In this document: piece by piece, positions 1 through 5,506 of the stretch
Numbering within the stretch: position 1 is the first letter of the stretch
Layout of the letters: the number at the start of each line of letters is the position of its first letter
Assembly (NCBI GenBank): GCA_013331595.1
Contig: DUGE01000056.1
Coordinates: 670 to 8,044, forward strand
Reading direction: 5' to 3'
DNA: 7,375 bases
Source of the DNA: Microcaldota archaeon
GTDB lineage: Archaea > Micrarchaeota > Micrarchaeia > Norongarragalinales > UBA10210
Translations under genes and position numbers: made by a program
The notes under the pieces: generated by a model
What the model saw: the letters and a program-made list of their open reading frames with translations, nothing else
Databases searched by the model: none
What the model was told of the DNA's origin: nothing

Positions 1-1082
1 GCGATTTCATCCCGGCCTGCGGGCCTGACGGAAGAAAACTGGTTGAAACTGCCGATGTTTCAACCCAGGATTTGAATTCCTCGCCCTTGGTTGAAGTGCC
101 TTTCGCAAGATTCGCCCCGGCAGAGGCAGTGGGCTGGCCAATGGCTTTGTTCCCCTCGTCTTTCTCGCGCGGCTTCCAATACCACTTGACAGTAAACACG
201 CAAGTAGTCCCGACCGCAAATTCGAGCGACGGCCAACAAGTTTTTGACGTGGTGAGCGGAAACGGCGGGCAGTACGTGCAAGCCGCCTTCCAAAACATTC
301 TTGGCTCGGGCTATCCGCTTGGAGCGCCAAGCGCATGCAACCAAGGCAATTTCGCCTACCAAGGGATTTTCGACTTGCAATCCTCAGTTTCGCCACAGCA
401 GTCCGGATTGCTGTGGAACAGCATGCTCTTGAATGAATTCAACCTCAACCCTGTGTTGTACCAAAACATCGCCTGCGGTTCGCCAATAAACCAAGGTGCA
501 ATCCCGTCGTGCCACTTGCTCTACCCCGTGCAAATGACAACTTCCGCCAATACCGCTTGCATAAGCTCGATTACCAAGTTCACGGGCGGCTCTGCGCCTC
601 TGTCGAGCCTCAAGTTTGCAGGCAGGCTCGGCGGCTTCAAAGGCACCAAGAAATTCGCCATAACCCCAACCGGCTACGTCGTTTCCCTGGTTACCGGCGG
701 CAAGTACAAGCAGGTGTTCGACTGGTGGAAGCCCGACGGCTCGTACGGAGGCACTTTTACCCTCAAGTGGAAGAAAACCAACTGGCTCAAGATGCTGTTG
801 ACAATCGCCATAGTTGGAGCCATACTTTGGTTTAGCGCAGGAACTCTTGCAGCTTTTATTGCTCCAGTTCTTCATGCTGCGGTTGGAGCAGTTATCATAG
901 GGATACATTGGGCGGTAGTGATTGGCGGCGGTCTTGCCATGGCAAACACGTTGTATGGCGCGGCCACCAGCAGCACCAAAGGCTGCAAGAAATGGAAGGG
1001 CTGGGGCGACGACGCCCGCGCTACGGTGTACGGCTGCCGCAAGGACTACTGGCAAGTGAAAGGCCTAACCCCGCCAACTTGA
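1..1082 (+). CDS. C-terminal part of a large membrane-anchored protein of unknown function (5' truncated)
   Basis: The frame is open from the window edge (first full codon at 3) to TGA at 1080-1082, giving 359 residues. A TTG at 72 is a possible start, but no ribosome binding site precedes it and the frame continues upstream, so I read this as the end of a longer gene. The first ~250 residues are polar, rich in Gly, Ser, Asn and Gln, with Cys at 6, 112, 158, 170 and 186, typical of an extracytoplasmic or disulfide-containing domain. Two hydrophobic segments follow (about 264-286 and 292-314), then a basic tail with Cys328 and Cys345. Lys-rich stretches flank the helix pair on both sides, which suggests a hairpin with both ends on the same face, so the side on which the Cys-rich part lies is uncertain. 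I do not recognise the family. The next gene starts 21 bases downstream, consistent with co-transcription. Confidence 0.75.
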   Translation, partial: DFIPACGPDGRKLVETADVSTQDLNSSPLVEVPFARFAPAEAVGWPMALFPSSFSRGFQYHLTVNTQVVPTANSSDGQQVFDVVSGNGGQYVQAAFQNILGSGYPLGAPSACNQGNFAYQGIFDLQSSVSPQQSGLLWNSMLLNEFNLNPVLYQNIACGSPINQGAIPSCHLLYPVQMTTSANTACISSITKFTGGSAPLSSLKFAGRLGGFKGTKKFAITPTGYVVSLVTGGKYKQVFDWWKPDGSYGGTFTLKWKKTNWLKMLLTIAIVGAILWFSAGTLAAFIAPVLHAAVGAVIIGIHWAVVIGGGLAMANTLYGAATSSTKGCKKWKGWGDDARATVYGCRKDYWQVKGLTPPT

Positions 1083-1103
1083 AAAAAGAAAGATGTATTG
1101 CAA

Positions 1104-1352
1104 ATGAACCAGACTTTCATGCTCGTTTCAATATTCGTTTTCCTTAGTCTTGTTCTAGGGCTTTTCGCGGGATTCCTGTATTTCGGCGGGTATTTTAACG
1201 TGCCGGGCGGCATTCCGTTCTTCCACCAAAACTTGTTCACCGAAAAATCTTCTTCTGCAACAACCAACCGGAATTTAAGTTCAGCCCTAGGCGTGCTTCC
1301 AACCCTAAACCCTTCCCCATCCCCTTCTCCCAGCCCCTCGCCCCAACCTTGA
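1104..1352 (+). CDS. Small single-helix membrane protein with Ser-Pro repeat tail
   Basis: This encodes 82 residues from ATG 1104; an in-frame TTG at 1098 would add two. I prefer the ATG because no ribosome binding site favours the TTG. Residues 5-27 are strongly hydrophobic (FMLVSIFVFLSLVLGLFAGF) and form one membrane anchor or uncleaved signal. A short polar region (41-65) leads to a C-terminal run of five to six Ser-Pro dipeptides ending in QP. There is no catalytic motif, so a structural or surface-anchoring role is the most that can be inferred. It sits 21 bases after the preceding membrane protein gene with no visible promoter between, so it is probably the last gene of that operon. The Ser-Pro tail matches the Thr/Pro/Ser stalks of the two larger proteins downstream. 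The function is unknown. Confidence 0.65.
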   Translation: MNQTFMLVSIFVFLSLVLGLFAGFLYFGGYFNVPGGIPFFHQNLFTEKSSSATTNRNLSSALGVLPTLNPSPSPSPSPSPQP

Positions 1353-1370
1353 CAACTCTTCTTTTCAAAC
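1353..1370 (+). terminator. Possible T-rich archaeal terminator
   Basis: A pyrimidine-rich stretch (CTCTTCTTTTC) directly follows the TGA at 1350-1352 and precedes a new promoter element. Archaeal transcripts often end at such T-rich runs without a hairpin. No strong stem is visible, so the call rests on position and base composition only. Confidence 0.3.
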
Positions 1371-1391
1371 ATTGCACGGCTACCAAAATTG

Positions 1392-1399
1392 TTTTTAAG
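1392..1399 (+). promoter_or_regulatory. TATA-like box upstream of the 1479 gene
   Basis: TTTTTAAG preceded by A/T-rich sequence fits an archaeal TATA element. Transcription would start about 25 bases downstream, near 1420, leaving a leader of about 58 bases that contains the Shine-Dalgarno site at 1468-1473. The same GTTTTTAAG string occurs upstream of the gene at 3398. A second TTTAAGG at 1445-1450 is closer to the gene but would place the start of the RNA at or after the Shine-Dalgarno site, so it is less likely. Confidence 0.45.
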
Positions 1400-1467
1400 T
1401 CCCGGCTTCACAATACCTTTTTCCTAACGGTCTAATGGCTGGCGTTTAAGGTAGCACTAAAGTTCTT

Positions 1468-1473
1468 GGAGTG
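1468..1473 (+). promoter_or_regulatory. Ribosome binding site fixing the start at 1479
   Basis: GGAGTG lies five bases before the ATG at 1479 and is close to the archaeal consensus GGAGGTG. It supports this ATG as the translation start. Confidence 0.6.
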
Positions 1474-1478
1474 TTTGC

Positions 1479-2423
1479 ATGGAAGAAAAATTCGCGTTCA
1501 TCCTTTTCGCAATGCTCGTTGCTTTCAGCTTGGCTTTTTACTCTGCAATCCAAGACCAAGGATTTTTTTACACTCAAAAAACGACCAACGTCTCATTTTC
1601 CTGGTCCCGTTACTCCATTTCCCTGAGCCCCGGTTGGAACCTTTTCTCCACTATCCTATATGCTTCATCCCCGTCCCTCACTATTTTTTCAACCACTTGC
1701 GCAAGTGAAAACTTGTGGCATTACGACTCTTCAACGGCCTCTTACCAAAATCTCGGAGCAATGCAAAGCGGAGTTTCGATTTATCCGGGCGAAGGCTATT
1801 GGTTTTACGCTTCAACCACCTGCGAAGTCATTTTCCAAGGCGACCGCTATTCCGCCTTGACAGGCTTGCATTTGCGTGCAGGGTGGAACCAGATTGGCTC
1901 GCAGGCAATCCCCTTTTATCCCTTTGATTCTTACCTAGGTTCGTGTGTCGTTACGGACGGGCCGTTTTCTTTCGATACTGCTTCTAATTCTTATATTCAA
2001 ACTTCAGCAATCCATCCTGGAAAGGCGTATTTCGTCAGGGTCCAGTCAGACTGCGTGCTTTCTGCCAGCATTCCCACGGTCACTCCAATCACCTCTCCAA
2101 CTGCAACACCAACTCCAACGGCAACTCCTACGCCCACTGTAAGCCCAACGCCTTCACCTTCTCCTTCGCCTACTGCAAATGGAAGTCTCGGCTCTTGTGT
2201 TGATTCCGACCCAATCCAAAATGCAACCATCCGGGGAACGGTCAGCGGCAGGACTGATGCGGGCGCATCATACAATTATTCCGACACTTGCGTCACAAAT
2301 CCCGTCTACCTAACTCAATACTACTGCGATTTGTCCACTCGGCTTAACATAAATTCCCACCTGTACCGATGCTCGGAGATTTGCTTGAATGGAACCTGCG
2401 CCCAAGCAACGCAAGTGGGCTAG
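1479..2423 (+). CDS. Anchored extracytoplasmic protein: two tandem GWN repeats, Thr/Pro linker, six-Cys module
   Basis: This encodes 314 residues. An N-terminal hydrophobic segment (5-22) serves as signal anchor. Residues 45-120 and 125-198 are two copies of one domain. Each starts with a beta-like stretch ending in GWN (W53, W136), contains two Cys (74/115 and 156/192) and ends with a PG-x-x-Y-aromatic motif (PGEGYW, PGKAYF). The Cys pairs probably form one disulfide per repeat. Residues 199-234 are a Thr-Pro/Ser-Pro linker, probably an extended stalk and possibly O-glycosylated. Residues 240-307 form a six-Cys module (C240, C271, C283, C298, C302, C307) with YYC and CLNGTC motifs, which recurs in the next gene. 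GWN-type repeats are known from secreted and surface proteins of bacteria and archaea. No enzyme motif is seen, so adhesion or a structural envelope role is inferred. The stop is 27 bases before the next start, so the two genes are probably co-transcribed. Confidence 0.8.
   Translation: MEEKFAFILFAMLVAFSLAFYSAIQDQGFFYTQKTTNVSFSWSRYSISLSPGWNLFSTILYASSPSLTIFSTTCASENLWHYDSSTASYQNLGAMQSGVSIYPGEGYWFYASTTCEVIFQGDRYSALTGLHLRAGWNQIGSQAIPFYPFDSYLGSCVVTDGPFSFDTASNSYIQTSAIHPGKAYFVRVQSDCVLSASIPTVTPITSPTATPTPTATPTPTVSPTPSPSPSPTANGSLGSCVDSDPIQNATIRGTVSGRTDAGASYNYSDTCVTNPVYLTQYYCDLSTRLNINSHLYRCSEICLNGTCAQATQVG
2098..2176 (+). repeat. Low-complexity Thr-Pro/Ser-Pro coding repeat
   Basis: Imperfect six-base units of the form ACNCCN encode alternating Thr/Ser-Pro residues of the 1479 gene product. 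On the opposite strand the same tract reads as Gly-Val/Glu-rich open frames, which are shadows. Such tracts can change length by slippage or unequal recombination. Confidence 0.6.
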
Positions 2424-2450
2424 CCGTTCTAATATTGGTGTTTTTCTAAT

Positions 2451-3299
2451 ATGGATGAAATATCTTCCAGACGCGACGACAGCCAAACTTTTTGGGAGCG
2501 GCTTAATGAAACGTGGTATGCTTTCACCACGTCACTGCAGGAAAAAGGCATTCTCGTTTACGACTGGTTCATTTCCCCGCTTGAAGACAACGGCATCCCC
2601 TCCCTGCCCACTGCAATAATCCTTCTTTTCGGCCTTTTGCTCATAGCAAGCTGGATTGCATTCCCCCAATCCCACTTGCAAACTACCTTGGCTTCGCCTT
2701 GCAGTGAGGATGACGGCGGATTAAGCATATACCAACGCAGCACAACTTCCTTCGAATCCGATTCTGGAGTTCTAACGCAAACGGACGAATGCCTTGACTC
2801 GCAAACCCTGCTGGAATACTACTGCGATGCAGGGCAAATAAAAACCGAACAGCACTCGTGCTTCAACTCGTGTTCCAACGGCGCTTGCACGCGCCAGCCT
2901 TCAGGCCAGCCCAGCTCTTTTGTGTTCCCCTCGACGCAGGCAAGCGGAACCCCGATACCGACAATACGAGATTTCGCTTTGCCTTCAGTACCAAGCTCTT
3001 CCCCAGCACCCACTTTCGTTCCTTTCACTGGCGGCGGTTCGGGTTATGGTGGAAGCGGTTACGGCGGTAGTTCAGGCGGTTCTGGAGATTCACAAACGCC
3101 TTCTCCCACTCCAACCGGAACTCCATCTTCAAACCCGTCAAACACCCCGCCTCCAGTGCCTTCAACAACGCCTTCAGCCACTCCCACCGTTTCCCCAACT
3201 TCAACTCCAACGAGCACTCCAACTCCCACGCCAAGTTCAACTCCAACTGTAACGCCTTCCCCGACTCCACGCTCGCCTCCAAACCCGCCTTCAGGCTGA
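2451..3299 (+). CDS. Single-pass membrane protein with six-Cys module, Gly-rich hinge and long Thr/Pro/Ser tail
   Basis: This encodes 282 residues. Residues 1-50 are polar with amphipathic, aromatic helices, ending in an EDNGIPSLP stretch. Residues 53-71 are the single membrane helix (IILLFGLLLIASWIAF). The six-Cys module follows directly (C84, C114, C125, C137, C141, C146), with the same YYCD and C-x3-C-x-NG-x-C pattern as the end of the preceding protein. Residues 194-213 are a Gly/Ser/Tyr hinge (GGGSGYGGSGYGG), and from about 216 to the end the chain is almost wholly Thr, Pro and Ser. The likely topology is a cytoplasmic N-terminus with the Cys module and stalk outside. The absence of any folded domain after the stalk is odd: it may be a glycosylated filament or wall-spanning tail. 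No catalytic motif is seen and the function is unknown. TTGGTG at 2435-2440 is a weak ribosome binding site ten bases before the ATG. Confidence 0.78.
   Translation: MDEISSRRDDSQTFWERLNETWYAFTTSLQEKGILVYDWFISPLEDNGIPSLPTAIILLFGLLLIASWIAFPQSHLQTTLASPCSEDDGGLSIYQRSTTSFESDSGVLTQTDECLDSQTLLEYYCDAGQIKTEQHSCFNSCSNGACTRQPSGQPSSFVFPSTQASGTPIPTIRDFALPSVPSSSPAPTFVPFTGGGSGYGGSGYGGSSGGSGDSQTPSPTPTGTPSSNPSNTPPPVPSTTPSATPTVSPTSTPTSTPTPTPSSTPTVTPSPTPRSPPNPPSG
3025..3090 (+). repeat. Gly-rich coding repeat (GGSGY units)
   Basis: GGN-rich sequence encodes repeated Gly-Gly-Ser-Gly-Tyr units in the 2451 gene. It separates the Cys module from the Thr/Pro/Ser tail and probably acts as a flexible hinge. Confidence 0.5.
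3098..3296 (+). repeat. Thr/Pro/Ser low-complexity coding repeat (C-terminal stalk)
   Basis: About 200 bases of imperfect CCAACN/ACTCCN-type units encode the last ~66 residues of the 2451 gene. The tract runs right up to the stop codon. It is longer than the related linker in the upstream gene and lacks any domain beyond it. Length polymorphism between strains would be expected. Confidence 0.6.
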
Positions 3300-3323
3300 T
3301 TTGGCAAGTTTCTTGTTCTTCGG
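3300..3323 (+). terminator. Possible T-rich terminator after the surface-protein operon
   Basis: After the TGA at 3297-3299 the sequence is T-rich (TTTCTTGTTCTT) and is followed by a new TATA-like box at 3338. This fits the end of one archaeal transcript before the next begins. There is no strong hairpin. Confidence 0.3.
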
Positions 3324-3337
3324 GGGTTTTCGATGGG

Positions 3338-3345
3338 TTTTTAAG
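3338..3345 (+). promoter_or_regulatory. TATA-like box of the receiver-like gene
   Basis: TTTTTAAG matches the box proposed at 1392. The predicted RNA start lies near 3367, about 30 bases before the ATG at 3398. A run of ten G (3348-3357) directly follows the box, between it and the expected start of transcription, which is unusual for a promoter. Confidence 0.5.
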
Positions 3346-3382
3346 CCGGGGGGGGGGCAAATGCTTTTCAGTTTGGAATAGA

Positions 3383-3390
3383 GAGGGTGA
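3383..3390 (+). promoter_or_regulatory. Strong ribosome binding site for the 3398 gene
   Basis: GAGGGTGA differs by one base from the archaeal consensus GGAGGTGA and sits seven bases before the ATG. It is the best Shine-Dalgarno site on the plus strand here and fixes the start. Confidence 0.65.
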
Positions 3391-3397
3391 TTTTGTT

Positions 3398-3745
3398 ATG
3401 GCTTCTGGCAAAGTTGTGTCCGCTCAAAAAAGGACTGTGCTCTTGTTTCATCCTGAACCTAAAAATCTAGATGCCATGCAACGTGCATTAGCTGATCATC
3501 TTCCTCAAGCGGATTTTCGGCTAGTGCATAATTTAACTCGAGACGCTCATGAATTTGCGGTTAGGGATGCAATGGACGGACACATTGATGCTGCGGTAGT
3601 CTCAGGTAATAACGAGGCCGTTCGAGCTTTAGTTAAAGACCTTATCCCTTTTGTAGGAAAGGATAATGTTGTGGTTCATACGCGGCCTTCTCGCAAGCTT
3701 TCTAAATCTGCCGTAGATAAGCTGAAAAAAGCGCTTGGGGTTTAA
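3398..3745 (+). CDS. Small receiver-like (pseudo-REC) protein, function unknown
   Basis: This encodes 115 residues with alternating strands and helices that fit a response-regulator receiver fold: strand 1 VLLFHPE (14-20), helix 1 with NLDAMQRAL, strand 2 FRLVHN (40-45), strand 3 AAVVSG (65-70), strand 4 VVVHTRP (91-97), and a Lys-rich last helix. The phosphorylation residues do not fit. The acidic pair expected after strand 1 is replaced by HPE, and the acceptor Asp after strand 3 by SGN. If the fold is right, it is an unphosphorylated pseudo-receiver. No membrane segment or DNA-binding domain is attached. It has its own promoter and ribosome binding site, and many codons end in T or A where neighbouring genes prefer C or G, which suggests different ancestry or strong expression. 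The fold call is an inference from pattern only; another Rossmann-like fold is possible. Confidence 0.75.
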   Translation: MASGKVVSAQKRTVLLFHPEPKNLDAMQRALADHLPQADFRLVHNLTRDAHEFAVRDAMDGHIDAAVVSGNNEAVRALVKDLIPFVGKDNVVVHTRPSRKLSKSAVDKLKKALGV

Positions 3746-3923
3746 ACCAATTTTGGTCGCGGGGGGGATTGTAAGGCTCTCTGACCCTATGCCTTTTGCT
3801 TGAGCGCGTGCTTTTTCTCCTTTCGGAAGTTTCAGCCTAAACGCACTGAGCGGGTAACCTCCGTTCTTTCCGAGGCAATTCGCTACAGTGTTTTCAAACA
3901 TGCCTGTTAACGAATTCTTCCAG
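3746..3923. other. Intergenic region between convergent genes
   Basis: This is 178 bases between the stop of the receiver-like gene and the stop of the minus-strand ATPase-like gene. It holds a G7 run (3761-3767) and, read on the minus strand, a CTTCCGAAAGGAG element that could form a four-pair stem with a GAAA loop. A minus-strand frame from ATG 3901 is open through this region but continues antisense into the receiver gene, so I do not call it a gene. No tRNA cloverleaf is recognisable. Confidence 0.4.
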
Positions 3924-5429
3924 CTATTGCATAAACGTAGCGACTGTTGGCCTTAGCACGACTTTCTTCCGCTCGCCGGTGAAAGAGCCGACGAACTCCC
4001 CGCCCGCATCGAGGAACTCCATTTCAAGCGAAGGGGCCATGGCCATTTCCGTGAACTTCGCCTTGTCTGAATCATTTAGAATGAGCGAAATCCTGTCCTG
4101 CAGGAATGCTATCCTCTCAAGCGCAGGCTTGGTGAGCTTCGAGAAGTCCGTTTCTATTGCGACGGCAAGTTTTTCCCCCTCCGGAATTTCAGGCAGGGAA
4201 TTGAGCACGCTTTCCACGAACAGGCCTTCCATACCTTCGGAATTTCCCCTTGCTCCGTTGGGGAACGTGCAGAAGACCGCCGCACGCTCTTTCCAAGGCT
4301 CTTGCAGTTCCTCGATTGAATTTTTTCCGAAAACCGCCTGGTTGAGTTTCTCCACCACGCGCAGCGCCCTTACTGCCTTGGAGTTCTCGTATTTCACAAT
4401 GCCTTTTTCCTTTTCGCCGGCCAGCTCGATTTTTTCGATCAACTCGGAAAGCGAATCCGCGCCCCAGGCGGTTTTAAGCGCGTCTTCAAGCGAATCGGGC
4501 AAAAACAGCCTGCTGAAAGAAGAGGGGGAAACTTGCTTCAAGTCGATGAAAAAACTCTTGCCTATCTCGAACTCCTTAACTGGAAAACCTTGGGGTTTCA
4601 AGCCCGCCTTTTCCAACGAAAGGGCGTCTGGATTGGGAAAAGCAATGCCGTGCAGGTATTTCGTATCGCCTATCACTATGCATGGTATTCCCGACTGCAT
4701 CAGTCCCTCGATGCAAACTTGCATGGCCTGCATTCGCGTTTTCTTGCTGCGGCCGGAAATGAACGTGCTGCGAAGCTCGCCGGGAGGCAGTTCAACCTGC
4801 TCGTTGTCTGCGCTTGCAAAACCCAAAACCACGTTATGCTGTTCTTCGGCGTGGGCCTTTGTTTTCGTCGAGCCGAACAGGAATAGCGAAACCGGGTCGC
4901 CCAACAGGTTTTCGCTTGCGCCGTCTTCAGCCTTGTTCAAGTCAAGGGCGCTGCAGCCGTAGTTGGCAGCAACGTCTTCCGTTATCTTCGCAAGGCTTTC
5001 CAATTCCGAGTATTGCTCCTTGACCGTCTTGGCCAGCTCTTCTTTCTTGAACTCGAGGAACGCGGGTTTTGCTTCCAAAAGCAAGTACCTGAACCTCCGC
5101 CTCTCCACGGTTTTTTCAATGAACGTCAAATCGCGCTTTTGCTGCTGCAGGAACTTGTCAACCACCCCGAGCGAGCCGTCGAGCACAAGCGGCTTGCGCA
5201 TTAGTACGAGTACGCCCGGCTTTTCCTGCGCCAAAATTTCGGCCGCGCTTTTTTCCTTCGCAAGCGAAGCTGGAGGGAATGCAACGACCAGGATTATTTT
5301 CTCGGGGTTGACGTAAATGCTGGTGGGAACGCCGTTCCAGTCGGCCGAAGCCATTTCCTTCCAAGGCCCGTGCGGCAAGCTCAATTCCATGCTTTTCATT
5401 AAGCATTTTGCTTTAAAGGAGTTTTGCAT
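3924..5429 (-). CDS. HerA/DUF87-like P-loop ATPase homologue with degenerate nucleotide-binding motifs
   Basis: This encodes 501 residues if ATG 5429 is used. In-frame ATGs at 5399 and 5390 (residues 11 and 14) are alternatives and may be the true start, because the likely TATA element lies only ~15 bases before 5429. Residues 214-256 follow the HerA/DUF87 pattern: a strand, a glycine loop, a helix of the V-x-x-x-L-x-x-x-GIP type, then a Walker B-like strand (IPCIVIGDT). The loop reads ISGRSKKT instead of GxTGSGKT, keeping only the final Lys-Thr. The second acidic strand (LAVAIETD, 421-428) lacks the usual DEAH/DEAQ. The ending GEFVGSFTGERKKVVLRPT resembles the C-terminus of HerA-like translocases. 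Residues 95-155 are Lys/Glu-rich and helical. No membrane segment is seen. I infer a non-hydrolysing or weakly binding relative acting as a scaffold or subunit. The family call is tentative; the gene itself is secure. Confidence 0.85.
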   Translation of the reverse strand: MQNSFKAKCLMKSMELSLPHGPWKEMASADWNGVPTSIYVNPEKIILVVAFPPASLAKEKSAAEILAQEKPGVLVLMRKPLVLDGSLGVVDKFLQQQKRDLTFIEKTVERRRFRYLLLEAKPAFLEFKKEELAKTVKEQYSELESLAKITEDVAANYGCSALDLNKAEDGASENLLGDPVSLFLFGSTKTKAHAEEQHNVVLGFASADNEQVELPPGELRSTFISGRSKKTRMQAMQVCIEGLMQSGIPCIVIGDTKYLHGIAFPNPDALSLEKAGLKPQGFPVKEFEIGKSFFIDLKQVSPSSFSRLFLPDSLEDALKTAWGADSLSELIEKIELAGEKEKGIVKYENSKAVRALRVVEKLNQAVFGKNSIEELQEPWKERAAVFCTFPNGARGNSEGMEGLFVESVLNSLPEIPEGEKLAVAIETDFSKLTKPALERIAFLQDRISLILNDSDKAKFTEMAMAPSLEMEFLDAGGEFVGSFTGERKKVVLRPTVATFMQ

Positions 5430-5443
5430 TTTCCCCGCGCGCC

Positions 5444-5466
5444 TTTAATTGCTTGAAACAATTAAA
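5444..5466. promoter_or_regulatory. Inverted repeat forming a symmetric divergent promoter
   Basis: TTTAATTG (5444-5451) and CAATTAAA (5459-5466) are a perfect 8-bp inverted repeat around a 7-base centre, in the space between divergent genes. Each arm read outward contains an ATTAAA TATA-like core. The right arm places the plus-strand RNA start near 5490, 17 bases before ATG 5507. The left arm places the minus-strand start near 5420, which is inside the longest version of the ATPase-like gene. It could equally be a dimeric regulator site covering both promoters. Confidence 0.5.
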
Positions 5467-5506
5467 AAGCCCGTGCGGGTAATTCACTTCGAAAAAGTGG
5501 TTTCAA

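Noticed and set aside
384..1055. Minus-strand frame of 223 codons
   Set aside because: Antisense to the truncated membrane protein gene, whose plus frame has clear helices and continues the operon.
1435..1449. Mini-ORF (MAGV) in the leader of the 1479 gene
   Set aside because: Four codons without a ribosome binding site; likely chance.
1997..2275. Minus-strand frame rich in Gly-Val-Gly (GVGVAVGVGVAVG)
   Set aside because: It is the antisense reading of the Thr-Pro linker in the 1479 gene; composition is forced by the repeat.
2098..3296. CRISPR-like or satellite repeat
   Set aside because: The repeated units are short, imperfect and in frame with two protein genes; there are no spacers of constant length.
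3059..3307. Minus-strand Gly/Val/Glu repeat frame
   Set aside because: Antisense shadow of the Thr/Pro/Ser tail of the 2451 gene; no start signals.
3979..4962. Plus-strand frame of 327 codons
   Set aside because: Lies entirely antisense to the ATPase-like gene, is Ser/Phe-rich in the manner of antisense frames and has no domain pattern.
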